From positions 1,116,001-1,180,000 of the forward strand of contig JADKIU010000002.1 in the NCBI GenBank assembly GCA_016722565.1: DNA of 64,000 nt. The letters are read 5' to 3'. This DNA is from Bacteroidota bacterium (GTDB lineage Bacteria > Bacteroidota > Bacteroidia > 2-12-FULL-35-15). Shown here in pieces: positions 8,861 to 17,512 of the stretch; position 1 is the first letter of the stretch; every line of letters begins with the position of its first letter. The notes under the pieces were generated by a model. That model ran no database searches. It was not told the DNA's origin and saw only the letters and a program-made list of their open reading frames with translations. The translations under genes were made by a program, and so were the position numbers.

Positions 8861-8992
8861 TACTGGAGGCTTCACAAGGAGAAGGCTTTATTGAGTTCTG
8901 TGAATAGAATTCTTTGCATATTCTTGAAAATTTACCATCCCCATCGAGGCTACCTAGCAACAATTTAACAATAAAATTCGTAATTTAATCAC

Positions 8993-9535
8993 ATGAAACA
9001 ACTCATCCCTCTGCTCCTATTTTTAACTTTTGCATTCACTGCATGCACACATGAACCCGCACCTGCTGAAGCGGTAAAAACAGAAAATCAAAAAGCGGTG
9101 TTAGAAAACTGTTTGAATTTTAAATTTGACAAAGCGATAGCATTTGTAACCATAAATCCATACGTCTATGAAAGAGGAGGTACAAACAAAATTGAAGACC
9201 TTAAAGATTCCATCAGTATTCAACTGAATGATGAACAATTAAAACTTTTAAATGACGTATTAGCCGGAAAATACAAAAACGATAGCAACGACAACTCCGG
9301 TGCAGATTGTTTCAACCCAAGGCATCATGTGTTTTTTCTAAAAAACGATGGAACGGTCCTGCAGTATATATCCGTTTGCTTTGAGTGTAACAATAAGGAA
9401 TTTAGCATTGCAAACAAAGCAGACATTGCAAATCTGGAAATGTTCTTTAATTTGATTCAATTACCTTCCTTTATTGATTTCTATAAACATCTTAACTATT
9501 ACAAGCCAAAAATAAAAAGCAGAGCAAAGAATTAA
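8993..9535 (+). CDS. Lipoprotein with C-x22-CxxC motif (paralogue of 7031 gene)
   Basis: 180 residues with a lipobox at Cys18 (FTAC). The motif CFNPRHHVFF starts at Cys106, and CFEC follows at Cys129/Cys132. The spacing of 23 then 3 is identical to the lipoprotein at 7031. The rest of the two proteins is poorly conserved. A periplasmic or outer-membrane-anchored location is inferred from the lipobox; function is unknown. Confidence 0.7.
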   Translation: MKQLIPLLLFLTFAFTACTHEPAPAEAVKTENQKAVLENCLNFKFDKAIAFVTINPYVYERGGTNKIEDLKDSISIQLNDEQLKLLNDVLAGKYKNDSNDNSGADCFNPRHHVFFLKNDGTVLQYISVCFECNNKEFSIANKADIANLEMFFNLIQLPSFIDFYKHLNYYKPKIKSRAKN

Positions 9536-9598
9536 CGAATATTATTCAGAAGAAAAAATCTTTTTCAAAACGTTTATCGAAAAATAAGAAGTGCAATT

Positions 9599-10075
9599 AT
9601 GAGGATAGAAAAAATCATCCGGAGCATCGGAATACTTGTTATCAGCTTATTATGTTCCTGCAGTACTACACCTGAAAACAGTTTCGAAAAAGAGGAAACA
9701 GCATCGGTACAACAACGAATCGATTCACTTTCAAAAGGAGGCAGACATGGGTATTTTGCCACCACTTACATTGTTGGTCGCCTAAAAAAAACAGAGATTG
9801 AAAACGGACAACCTTTTAACATCGACATCCTACAAGCAAAAAATGAATGGATTGAGAAAGAAATAAAATTTAAAATTTTAGATTCAATCACCTACCAGTT
9901 ATCTTATCCACAAAACGAACGAGAACAAAAAACTATAAAAGGCAAATTCAACAAACCTTCCGGAGATCATACCATACAGCTGGTTATATCCACCACCGTG
10001 TTCAATTCCCAAACACCAGATGTAGTTGAAAGTTTGAAAATGATTGATTATTTGATTAAAATTCATGCGTATTAA
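9599..10075 (+). CDS. Lipoprotein of unknown function
   Basis: 158 residues with a hydrophobic N-terminus ending in LLCSCS, a lipobox with Cys19 or Cys21. The mature part looks like a small beta-sandwich (repeated polar strands, IQLVISTTVFNSQ). No family recognised. It follows the 8993 lipoprotein by 63 bases on the same strand. Confidence 0.6.
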   Translation: MRIEKIIRSIGILVISLLCSCSTTPENSFEKEETASVQQRIDSLSKGGRHGYFATTYIVGRLKKTEIENGQPFNIDILQAKNEWIEKEIKFKILDSITYQLSYPQNEREQKTIKGKFNKPSGDHTIQLVISTTVFNSQTPDVVESLKMIDYLIKIHAY

Positions 10076-10292
10076 TTCTCCTATAAACGAACAAACTCCA
10101 CTAACCACAAGCTTCTAATTTTCTTTGTAACAAGTCTTCCCTTCAATTCGTCTAGAAAGAAAAATGTATCTTTTTAATCGAATTCCGTTATGATTACAAA
10201 TAACGGAAAGCAACCTATTAAAAAAACTACGTCATCGTATCAAATAGGCCAGAAACTATCCCAACAGTCGTTCAACTCTAAAACGCAGCACT

Positions 10293-11480
10293 ATGAAAAC
10301 AACTCGCACCTTTTCAACCTTCGGCCAATGGATTTTTCTATTCGTTGCATTCTTTCTTTTTTCATGCAATGCTCCTACCAAAGAACCCGACAATGGCGGT
10401 CAAGCTGCTGCCCAAACTCCAAAAAATGAAGTGATTCAGGAGGAGGTTGTTCCGGAAGAAATTCAAGAGCCAACGAAAGCTGCAGCCCCCATCGTATGCA
10501 ATACCATTAAAGCACATGCTTACACTGATGCCGAACCTGTTGCACATGTTGAATACAATGTCAACGACCGTGTTGTGGATTCCTTGAACAAAATCATTCC
10601 CTTGTACGACACATCGCTTTACAATCAAATGGCGGTTAGCTATTTTACTTCGTTATCACAGAAGCTTCATGGTCGCGCGTTTTTTACTCCCAATGCCGAT
10701 AGTTTATTAAACTCGATTATTGAAATCCTATCAACCCGTATTAACGATGGAACCGACATTGTGTTTCTGATCGATAAAACAGGAAGCATGGCCGATGATA
10801 TCGAAAAAGTTCAAAAAAGCATGGACATCATTTTAAACTATTTGGAAAAATTCGACAATGTAAAAGTGGGAATTGCCGAATACGGTGATAAAAACTGGCA
10901 CTATGATTTTTGGTACAACAGTTTGGATTTATCTTACGACATTAATAAAATGAAAACGTTTTTGAAAGAGTATGAAACCATCGGAAATCCGGATACCCCC
11001 GAATCGGTCAACGATGCCATTGTAAAAACCATTGAAGAGATGAGTTGGACACCGGGCAATAAACGTTTGCTGCTAGTAATCGGTGATGCTCCTTCGCAAG
11101 ATTCTACGATGTCGGACTATACACTTGAACAAGTAGTAGACAAATGTGATTCGATGAACGTAAAATTTAATTTGTATCCGATTATTCTTGGTTTATCTCC
11201 TGCACAACGTGCCTTGCCAAAAGTATTTGTGAAACAAAGTTTCATGAAAGCCTATCCGAATCCGGTGGATGTGAATTTAAATGTAGAACTAACTATTGAT
11301 GGTCCATTCAGCTACGAAATCAATGACATGAACGGACGTTATCTAAAAGGAGGTACATTGACCAACAAAAACGAAACGATTGATTTAACCGAATTACCAA
11401 ACGGAAATTATCTTTTTCAAGTGTATGACCAATCCGTTAAAACCTATAATACCAAAATGATTATGGTACAACACAATTAA
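10293..11480 (+). CDS. von Willebrand factor A domain lipoprotein with C-terminal T9SS sorting domain
   Basis: 395 residues. The N-terminus is a signal sequence with lipobox FLFSC (Cys25), then a low-complexity P/E/Q linker, then a vWA domain from about residue 153 with MIDAS signature DKTGS near residue 160. The end is a type A T9SS sorting domain (YPNPVDVNLNVEL, then DMNGRYLKGG, LPNGNYLFQV). vWA domains bind protein ligands through a metal ion. A lipobox together with a T9SS tail is unusual, so the cysteine may not be lipidated. A 79-residue open frame overlapping its start is a shadow. Confidence 0.85.
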   Translation: MKTTRTFSTFGQWIFLFVAFFLFSCNAPTKEPDNGGQAAAQTPKNEVIQEEVVPEEIQEPTKAAAPIVCNTIKAHAYTDAEPVAHVEYNVNDRVVDSLNKIIPLYDTSLYNQMAVSYFTSLSQKLHGRAFFTPNADSLLNSIIEILSTRINDGTDIVFLIDKTGSMADDIEKVQKSMDIILNYLEKFDNVKVGIAEYGDKNWHYDFWYNSLDLSYDINKMKTFLKEYETIGNPDTPESVNDAIVKTIEEMSWTPGNKRLLLVIGDAPSQDSTMSDYTLEQVVDKCDSMNVKFNLYPIILGLSPAQRALPKVFVKQSFMKAYPNPVDVNLNVELTIDGPFSYEINDMNGRYLKGGTLTNKNETIDLTELPNGNYLFQVYDQSVKTYNTKMIMVQHN

Positions 11481-11494
11481 GTATTGACACGCTC

Positions 11495-11531
11495 AAAAAA
11501 AAGGCAATGGATGAAACACCATTGCCTTTTT
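11495..11531. terminator. Bidirectional terminator between convergent genes
   Basis: AAAAAGGCAATGG, a ten-base loop and the complement CCATTGCCTTTTT form a hairpin with A- and T-tracts on both sides. It can serve the vWA gene and the convergent gene at 11576. Confidence 0.8.
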
Positions 11532-11575
11532 GCTTTTATTAAGAATTACATCACTAAGTAATTCGTCACAGCTAC

Positions 11576-12631
11576 TTATCTTGTTAAGATAATTTTCGTA
11601 CTTACTTGTTGATTGGCAGTTGTTAATGTAGCAATATAGATCCCATTTGGTAAATCAGAAATGTTATACGTTACATTGTATTTCCCTGCATATTGTTTAT
11701 TTTGATTACTCAAGGTTTTCACCATTTTACCGGTGATGTCAAATAAATCGATGCGCACCGGCATGGTGTTTTCTAAAGTATACCCAAGTGTAATTTGACC
11801 GCTGCTTGGGTTCGGAGAAATAAACACTTCCAATTCGGTTGAAGGAACAATTACCGGTTCATCATTGATTGGTAATTTATCCGGGATGGGCTCTTCTGTA
11901 ACTGGAACATCAATAGTTGTTGTAGTATCAACCGGCTGCTCGATAATCAACGGCTCCACTTCTGGACCAGGTACATACGCAATCATGCCTACTACATATT
12001 CAATTGGAGTTGGTTCCACCACAGGGATAGTATCAATTCCAATATCTTCCACGATAACCGTATCAACATCCGGTAACTCTTGAATCATTGTATCACCAAA
12101 AACGCGAGGTTCCACTTCCTCAATATATACTTCACCTAAGGTTTTATATTCAAGATCCGGCTTACGCTGGAATCCACATTTCACCATGGGAGTGATGGTT
12201 GCTTTTACGGTGGTATCGGTTGAAGGAGTTGTTTCTGTTTCAACAGGCGTTTCAATTGGGTGAACAGCAACCTTGCCCATCACTTCCACTTTCACATCCC
12301 CTTTAATTTCTTGTCCGAATGCCTCTGCTCCACTAAACAAAGCCGCACCAAAAACTAACAACAAAGCATAAGCAAAAATAGCTAGACGGTTGGTGGTGGT
12401 AGGATTACCAAAAGAAACAACGGGGCGAGAAAGTTGTGAAGGAGCAAATCGTCCACACACTTTTCCCTTTTCTTCCTTTTCAAATACCGAGATAATTTCT
12501 TGATCCGTTTTATTTGAAAAGTCGTATACCGATTTTTGGCAAGAAGCACAAAAAGCGCCTTTAGCATCGGGAGTCATTTTGTTCCAGTCTTCGTGACAAG
12601 GTTTTGGGATAGAGATAGCGATTGTTTTCAT
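11576..12631 (-). CDS. T9SS type A sorting-domain protein with N-terminal cysteine domain
   Basis: 351 residues. The first 75 carry a cysteine-rich domain (PCHEDW, then FCASCQKSVYDF, then KVCGRF) seen at the N-terminus of many Bacteroidota proteins. A single hydrophobic segment follows (about residues 84-104), then a long V/T/P/E-rich region (about 105-265), and a type A T9SS domain (FISPNPSSGQITLGY, LFDITGKMVKTL, LPNGIYIATL). There is no ordinary signal peptide, so the cysteine domain should be cytoplasmic while the tail is marked for secretion. Function unknown. Confidence 0.75.
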   Translation of the reverse strand: MKTIAISIPKPCHEDWNKMTPDAKGAFCASCQKSVYDFSNKTDQEIISVFEKEEKGKVCGRFAPSQLSRPVVSFGNPTTTNRLAIFAYALLLVFGAALFSGAEAFGQEIKGDVKVEVMGKVAVHPIETPVETETTPSTDTTVKATITPMVKCGFQRKPDLEYKTLGEVYIEEVEPRVFGDTMIQELPDVDTVIVEDIGIDTIPVVEPTPIEYVVGMIAYVPGPEVEPLIIEQPVDTTTTIDVPVTEEPIPDKLPINDEPVIVPSTELEVFISPNPSSGQITLGYTLENTMPVRIDLFDITGKMVKTLSNQNKQYAGKYNVTYNISDLPNGIYIATLTTANQQVSTKIILTR

Positions 12632-12790
12632 GATTTCAGGGGTTTAAAGTGTTTGTTTTCTGTTTTTCTGCAATCAAGATGTTTTTTACATAGAAATTCC
12701 ATAAAAAAGAGTGATTTTCTTTTACTTTCTTTATTTATGGAGTAGTTAGAAGGCCATGAGTAAAAATCGGCCACACTTTTTAGAAAAAAA

Positions 12791-12818
12791 AAGACCTCAA
12801 GTCGAAACTTGAGGTCTT
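12791..12818 (-). terminator. Terminator of the lamin-tail T9SS gene
   Basis: Perfect stem AAGACCTCAAGT/ACTTGAGGTCTT with a CGAA loop. Read on the minus strand it is followed by a run of ten T residues. It lies just after the stop of the gene ending at 12840. Confidence 0.85.
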
Positions 12819-12839
12819 ACACAAAGAAACGTGTTGTTT

Positions 12840-14180
12840 CTATTTCGCAATATTGATTCGTTGTACAAATTGTGAATTGTCGGTTAACACGGTTAAAAAA
12901 TAAACACCATTCGAAACAGATGTTAAGTCAACAAGCTCGGTACCTGCATTCAATTGTTTCACAAAAACAATTCTTCCAAGTGCATCGGTAATTTTAATGT
13001 GTGCAGATTGGTTGAGTTGCAAGGCAAATGCTCCCGATGTAGGGTTTGGATAGATTGAGAACACCTCTGTTTTTGCTTCATCAATAGACGTAATTGTAAC
13101 CGCTTGACAAGCGGAAGTATCAACACAAGCACCCAAGGTAATTTCAACGGCATACGAACCAGCTAAGGTTGCTGTATACGATTGGCCAGTTGCGCTGGCG
13201 ATAGGTAAATTACTATTATTACAATCCAGCCACTGATAAGTTGCACCGGCTTGATTTGCTGTTAATATGGGAGAAGAATTGGTAACGGTAAGATCCAAAG
13301 CTGCTTGAACAGTTAGGTTGGTTACGACAACACTATCACAGGTATTGGCAGCGGTTAAAACATCCGTGTAAACTCCGGCAGTTGAATAAGTGCTAGATCC
13401 GACAGTTAAGGATTGACCTGCACAAATAGTAACAGATGAATTTGTAGTAACAGGATTCAAAATTGTTAAATTAAGTGTAATGATTGAATCACAACCACCA
13501 AAATTAGGCACTGTGTCGTGATAACTACCAGATGCCGCATATGTTGTTCCTGTTTGTGCCCATAAATAACTGATGCAAGAAGAATTTGTTAAACTAGATG
13601 TGGTAACTGCACAGCAAGGATTACCAGTATGAGAGCCCAAAAAGCTGATTGTGTTTACAGGATATACATCCCATTCAGTAGCACCAATTGTCCAATTCAA
13701 TTCTCCATTGGTATGGACAATGTTTCGTACTAAAGTGAATTCACTGGTTGCACCAGTACCTACAGGCCAGTTGACTCCTGGATCGACACCAATTATACCA
13801 ATAATATCCACACTTGTATTTGTTGGCTTATAGCGCAACTCCATCACATCATCCCCATTAAAAAAGGTGATGGTGCTCAAGGTATCAGAAAGGGAAAGAA
13901 TTGCGGGAATAGCTGACGGGTTTCCGGCAACATAAACTGCACCAGGCGCTAGAAACCCAACCAATTGTAAGGAATCAGAAGGCGTTGGAGAACCATTATT
14001 GTAACGGTATACTTTATAATCAGCTAAATTAACGGCAGTAGGTAATGGATTGTAAATTTCAATCGCTTTGTTGTTTGAACTACCTTCAAGGTATTCCGAA
14101 AAGAAAAGGTTACATGTTTGTCCGTAAGACGCAAACGATGTTGTAAGCAATGCACTAATTAAGAAGTATTTATTTTTCAT
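12840..14180 (-). CDS. Secreted lamin-tail domain protein with T9SS sorting domain
   Basis: 446 residues from the ATG at 14180; a TTG at 14198 is an unlikely earlier start. Signal peptide (MKNKYFLISALLTTSFASYG), then a lamin-tail domain (LFFSEYLEGSSNNKAIEIYNP) over about 150 residues, then Cys-containing Ig-like repeats, and a type A T9SS domain (YPNPTSGAFAL, DALGRIVFVKQL, NGVYFLTVL). Such proteins are exported to the cell surface. A TACCTTTG element on the minus strand (14196-14203) lies just upstream. Specific role unknown. Confidence 0.85.
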   Translation of the reverse strand: MKNKYFLISALLTTSFASYGQTCNLFFSEYLEGSSNNKAIEIYNPLPTAVNLADYKVYRYNNGSPTPSDSLQLVGFLAPGAVYVAGNPSAIPAILSLSDTLSTITFFNGDDVMELRYKPTNTSVDIIGIIGVDPGVNWPVGTGATSEFTLVRNIVHTNGELNWTIGATEWDVYPVNTISFLGSHTGNPCCAVTTSSLTNSSCISYLWAQTGTTYAASGSYHDTVPNFGGCDSIITLNLTILNPVTTNSSVTICAGQSLTVGSSTYSTAGVYTDVLTAANTCDSVVVTNLTVQAALDLTVTNSSPILTANQAGATYQWLDCNNSNLPIASATGQSYTATLAGSYAVEITLGACVDTSACQAVTITSIDEAKTEVFSIYPNPTSGAFALQLNQSAHIKITDALGRIVFVKQLNAGTELVDLTSVSNGVYFLTVLTDNSQFVQRINIAK

Positions 14181-14322
14181 AGTTTTATTTTTTTGCAAAG
14201 GTAGGGTTTATCCTTCGTTTGAGATTATTAAATTTTTAACTTCCTGTTAACAAAAGGCCTATGGGAAAATTGAATTGCTTCTGTTTTAGGCACACTTTGA
14301 ATAAAATGCGTAACTTAATAGC

Positions 14323-14625
14323 ATGAAATATGTTTGGTTAATTTTCATTCTATTTACCTTCAGCTGCACCACAAAAACGTATACAAACAATAGTGGAACC
14401 TGTAAGTTGCGTTTACAAAATGATTCAACCTATTTTTTTAAGTACCCCACGTTTTTAAAATCGATGCGAGAAAAAGGAAACTATTCAGTAATAAGAGACA
14501 GTATCATTTTAAACAGTAAACAAAACGACAAACGAAGAAGCTTTAAAATAAATCAGGATACGATCTTCGTAAATGGTCTCGATCCAAAAGCAATTGGTGG
14601 CGACAGAGAATTGATAAAAAAATAA
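14323..14625 (+). CDS. Small lipoprotein of unknown function
   Basis: 100 residues with a lipobox at Cys15 (FTFSC). The mature part is a short beta-rich polypeptide (GTCKLRLQNDSTYFF, then GNYSVIRDSIILNS), a layout common among tiny Bacteroidota lipoproteins that report on a measured quantity of side chains rather than a known enzyme fold. No recognised family. It probably shares a transcript with the next gene (19 bases away). Confidence 0.55.
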   Translation: MKYVWLIFILFTFSCTTKTYTNNSGTCKLRLQNDSTYFFKYPTFLKSMREKGNYSVIRDSIILNSKQNDKRRSFKINQDTIFVNGLDPKAIGGDRELIKK

Positions 14626-14644
14626 AAAACAGTTTAGAAAATCA

Positions 14645-14995
14645 ATGAATCCTTTCTTCGAATCAAAGCCTCCTTTTAAAATAAAAATTTACGACAAGTA
14701 TGCTGAAATTACTTGGCAAGAAGCACCTGCTCTAGCCGAAGACAGATATTTTTTCGAAAAAATAAAATCTATTATTGTTAAAAACAATAAACATAAAACA
14801 TCTTTAATGGATTTTGTTATTGGCTTTTTATTTAGCAGTAATCTATCTCGGAAGATGGAGGCCTATGATGAAGTGCACATTGAACTAAAAACTGGCGAAA
14901 CAGAAATACGTTATGTGCATGGACAATTACCGGAATCCGGACACGAAGCAATTGAAATGATTCAGGAAAAACTTACAAAACGAGCATATCAATAA
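14645..14995 (+). CDS. Cytoplasmic protein of unknown function
   Basis: 116 residues with no signal peptide or strong membrane segment. The pattern of beta strands (FKIKIYDKYAEITWQE, VHIELKTGETEIRYVHG) and a C-terminal helix resembles PH-like domains that store parameter-type signals, but this is only an impression. It follows the 14323 lipoprotein gene closely. Confidence 0.5.
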   Translation: MNPFFESKPPFKIKIYDKYAEITWQEAPALAEDRYFFEKIKSIIVKNNKHKTSLMDFVIGFLFSSNLSRKMEAYDEVHIELKTGETEIRYVHGQLPESGHEAIEMIQEKLTKRAYQ

Positions 14996-15053
14996 AAGCA
15001 TCAAAATCCATTTCTATGAAAACAGCCTCACTTCTAAAAGACCTTCTTATCAA

Positions 15054-15518
15054 ATGAAGCAAATCTCAAAAACAACATTTGCTGTTGCCCTGATGCTGCT
15101 GTTAGAAGCTTGCTCATGGCAGGAATATTTTATAATAAAAAACAACAGCACCTCCGACATTGTTCTAACATATACCCTATCAGTAGCCGATGGATTCCCA
15201 TTGTTTGATGCAACCACAACGGCTTATTCCTCCACAAGTTCAGGGGAAATCGACTGGGCAAAATCGGTTCATGTGGAAGATCAGGACACGAGCCTCCTCG
15301 GACTTCAATTTACGTTGCCTCCGAAGTGTAATTTGGTTATCGGTTATTTGCACAACGACCGTTATTCAAATGCAAAACAGCAGTTTATTAATAACAGAGT
15401 TTTCAATTTCGAAAGAATGGAGATTAAAAAAAAGGATGGCAAACAGATAATCACCAAGGACAATTTCGATTCCTATTTCAAAAAGAATGATGGGATTATT
15501 AAATATGAAATAAATTAG
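15054..15518 (+). CDS. Lipoprotein of unknown function
   Basis: 154 residues. Lipobox LLEAC at Cys20. The mature part begins with beta strands (YFIIKNNSTSDIVLTY), a pattern often seen in small periplasmic domains. No recognised family. The DUF2461 gene starts five bases after its stop codon, so the two are probably co-transcribed. Confidence 0.6.
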   Translation: MKQISKTTFAVALMLLLEACSWQEYFIIKNNSTSDIVLTYTLSVADGFPLFDATTTAYSSTSSGEIDWAKSVHVEDQDTSLLGLQFTLPPKCNLVIGYLHNDRYSNAKQQFINNRVFNFERMEIKKKDGKQIITKDNFDSYFKKNDGIIKYEIN

Positions 15519-15522
15519 ATAC

Positions 15523-16206
15523 ATGTCAAAAATTCAACTCTCCAATCTCGAATTCTTAAAACTAATCGCAAAAAATAATAACCGCGATTGGTTTAATAAA
15601 AATAAAGATCGCTATTTAAAAGAACACGAAAACATCGTTGCTTTTGCAGATGCGTTGTTGTTCGAAATGAACAAACACGATGTGATTGAAAATCCGAGTG
15701 GAAAGAAAAGTTTGCACCGCATTTACCGCGATACCCGATTCTCAAAAGAAAAAACACCATACAAAACGAACTGGAGCGGAGGTTTTCAACGGGCGACCAA
15801 GCAGCGCAGAGGAGGATATTATTTTCACATCGAAGCAGGAAATACGTTTGTTGCAGGTGGTTTTTGGGGACCAGATCCGAAAGATTTGAAACGCATCCGC
15901 GATGAATTTGCCTATGATGCAACACCGTTGCGTAAAATACTAAAAAGCAAAAAATTTGTCGATACCTTCGGGACACTCAAAGGAGACCAAATCAAAACAA
16001 CACCCAAAGGCTTTGATGCAAACGATCCTGCAATTGATTTGCTTCGATACAAACAATTCATCATTGTAAAAAAATTCACGGATAAAGAAGTTCTTTCCGA
16101 AAAATTCGCAAAACAACTGAGTGATACATTCAGAAGTATGCGTCCGTTTTTGGATTATATGACGGATGTATTAACCACAGATGTGAATGGAATATCCATC
16201 GTTTAG
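15523..16206 (+). CDS. DUF2461 family protein
   Basis: 227 residues, full length for the family. Family hallmarks are the N-terminal LxxNNxRDWFNxNKxRY region (near residues 9-27), the IYRDTRFSKEKTPYKT segment (about 66-81) and the GGYYFHIEAG/FVAGGFWGPD strands (about 95-118). The family is widespread in bacteria; its biochemical role is not established. No signal peptide, so cytoplasmic. Confidence 0.9.
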   Translation: MSKIQLSNLEFLKLIAKNNNRDWFNKNKDRYLKEHENIVAFADALLFEMNKHDVIENPSGKKSLHRIYRDTRFSKEKTPYKTNWSGGFQRATKQRRGGYYFHIEAGNTFVAGGFWGPDPKDLKRIRDEFAYDATPLRKILKSKKFVDTFGTLKGDQIKTTPKGFDANDPAIDLLRYKQFIIVKKFTDKEVLSEKFAKQLSDTFRSMRPFLDYMTDVLTTDVNGISIV

Positions 16207-16291
16207 GAAAACTACTTGCAAGAAATTGAATCGAAATTACTTTAAATATTTCTTAATTTGGTAACACCAAACTCAGTCCAAAAAAAATCTC

Positions 16292-16582
16292 ATGACAAAA
16301 TCTATTATTCTACTTGTGGCAATTTTATGTCTATTCGTTGTGGGTTGTGCCCATGAACCAAATGAAAGCACTGCAACAGATGAAACTGCCACAACATCCA
16401 AGAACTTTTTCATTAACTACCCCAGCGACACCATTAATTTTACTGGTGCTGATGGTAAAAAACATGGTATCTGGTTGGAGAATAATCAGCAAGTAGTTTA
16501 TAACAACGACACGGCATATCCTGTCACTAATTCTACCATTCAAGAAGTAGTCAATCGATTAAACAATCAAAACGGATATTGA
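16292..16582 (+). CDS. Small lipoprotein of unknown function
   Basis: 96 residues. Lipobox FVVGC at Cys19, then a T/E-rich linker and a short beta-rich domain (GKKHGIWLENNQQVVYNN). No recognised family. It converges with the cupin-like gene six bases downstream. Confidence 0.55.
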   Translation: MTKSIILLVAILCLFVVGCAHEPNESTATDETATTSKNFFINYPSDTINFTGADGKKHGIWLENNQQVVYNNDTAYPVTNSTIQEVVNRLNNQNGY

Positions 16583-16588
16583 TACCAA

Positions 16589-16951
16589 TCAGGATATTGT
16601 TAATGGGGTAAAACAATCTTCCCCATCCGGCTTTGGAACAATATAGATACGATGCCATTCCTTGCCTTCGATCATTTCCCAAGTATGCCCCTTCCCTAAA
16701 AGATCTTTTGCAACCAAAACAACACCGGGTTCAATAATAAAGCTATCTCCATTTGTAACCGTAAATTTCAATTTCCCTTTTAAGGTAATTACAAATTGGT
16801 AACGCGGTGCAGGGTGTGCCGTCAATTGATAGTTTTCAATATTGGTTTGAATAAAAAAGTAATCCACATCGATATGATGCACCTCACAAACGGTTCCTTC
16901 AATAAAGGAGGAATCGGTTCCATTAACATTAATGAGTTTGTAGGCTTTCAT
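16589..16951 (-). CDS. Cupin-fold protein
   Basis: About 120 residues from the ATG at 16951; an ATG at 16981 gives ten more N-terminal residues. Cupin-like features: a run of short beta strands, PAPRYQFVITLKGKLKFTV with the conserved G near the first motif, and FIIEPGVVLVAKDLLGKGHTW, which resembles the second cupin motif with its PG turn and His. Cupins bind metals or small ligands in a beta barrel. The ligand here is unknown. Cytoplasmic. Confidence 0.7.
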   Translation of the reverse strand: MKAYKLINVNGTDSSFIEGTVCEVHHIDVDYFFIQTNIENYQLTAHPAPRYQFVITLKGKLKFTVTNGDSFIIEPGVVLVAKDLLGKGHTWEMIEGKEWHRIYIVPKPDGEDCFTPLTIS

Positions 16952-17055
16952 GTTTATTTCATTTGCATAAATGTAAGACATAAATAAAGAGTGCGACTAT
17001 GACAATTATCATTCTAAATCTTGTTTTTAATTATATTATTATTTACATTTAATAT

Positions 17056-17457
17056 ATGAAAACCTTATTTCTGCTTTTTACTCTTTTTGTCGTTTCTAAA
17101 AATTGTGTTTCACAGGACACCGACTTTTACAACACCTATTTCGAAGGAAATGCGCTATTGGCAAAAGGTCAATACGACAAAGCCATTGAAAAATACAACG
17201 AGGCCATTAAGCTTTTTCCGGCCGATTATGTTTATTTCAACCGAGGCAATGCCAACTTCAAAAAGGGCGACATGAAAAATGCATTACTGGATTACTCGAT
17301 AACGATTAAAATGAAAGACTCCTATGCGGAGGCCTATTTTCAGAGAGCATTGGTAAAAAGTTCCACAGGAGATGCAACCAGCTGCGATGATTTTAAGAAA
17401 GCTGTAAAACTAGAACTTGAAGGTGCAAAAGAAGCATTTCGAAAAAATTGCAAATAA
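17056..17457 (+). CDS. Exported TPR-repeat protein
   Basis: 133 residues. Signal peptide (MKTLFLLFTLFVVSKNCVSQ), then about three tetratricopeptide repeats: GNALLAKGQYDKAIEKYNEAI, NRGNANFKKGDMKNALLDYS and a third containing YFQRALVKSSTGD. TPRs are protein-binding scaffolds; the partner is unknown. A bidirectional terminator follows directly. Confidence 0.8.
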   Translation: MKTLFLLFTLFVVSKNCVSQDTDFYNTYFEGNALLAKGQYDKAIEKYNEAIKLFPADYVYFNRGNANFKKGDMKNALLDYSITIKMKDSYAEAYFQRALVKSSTGDATSCDDFKKAVKLELEGAKEAFRKNCK

Positions 17458-17466
17458 AACAGTATC

Positions 17467-17504
17467 AAAAAAAAGCCCCTCGATGCATCGAGGGGCTTTT
17501 TTTT
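17467..17504. terminator. Perfect palindromic bidirectional terminator
   Basis: Eight A, then GCCCCTCGATGCATCGAGGGGC, then eight T: a fully symmetric hairpin between two convergent genes, able to stop transcription from both sides. Confidence 0.93.
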
Positions 17505-17512
17505 GCTTACGT

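Noticed and set aside
10190..10429. 79-residue frame overlapping the vWA gene start
   Set aside because: It is out of frame with a well-supported gene, has no domain, and composition is not protein-like.
12382..12567. Minus-strand frame rich in lysine inside the T9SS gene at 11576
   Set aside because: It is a shadow of the cysteine domain in another frame.
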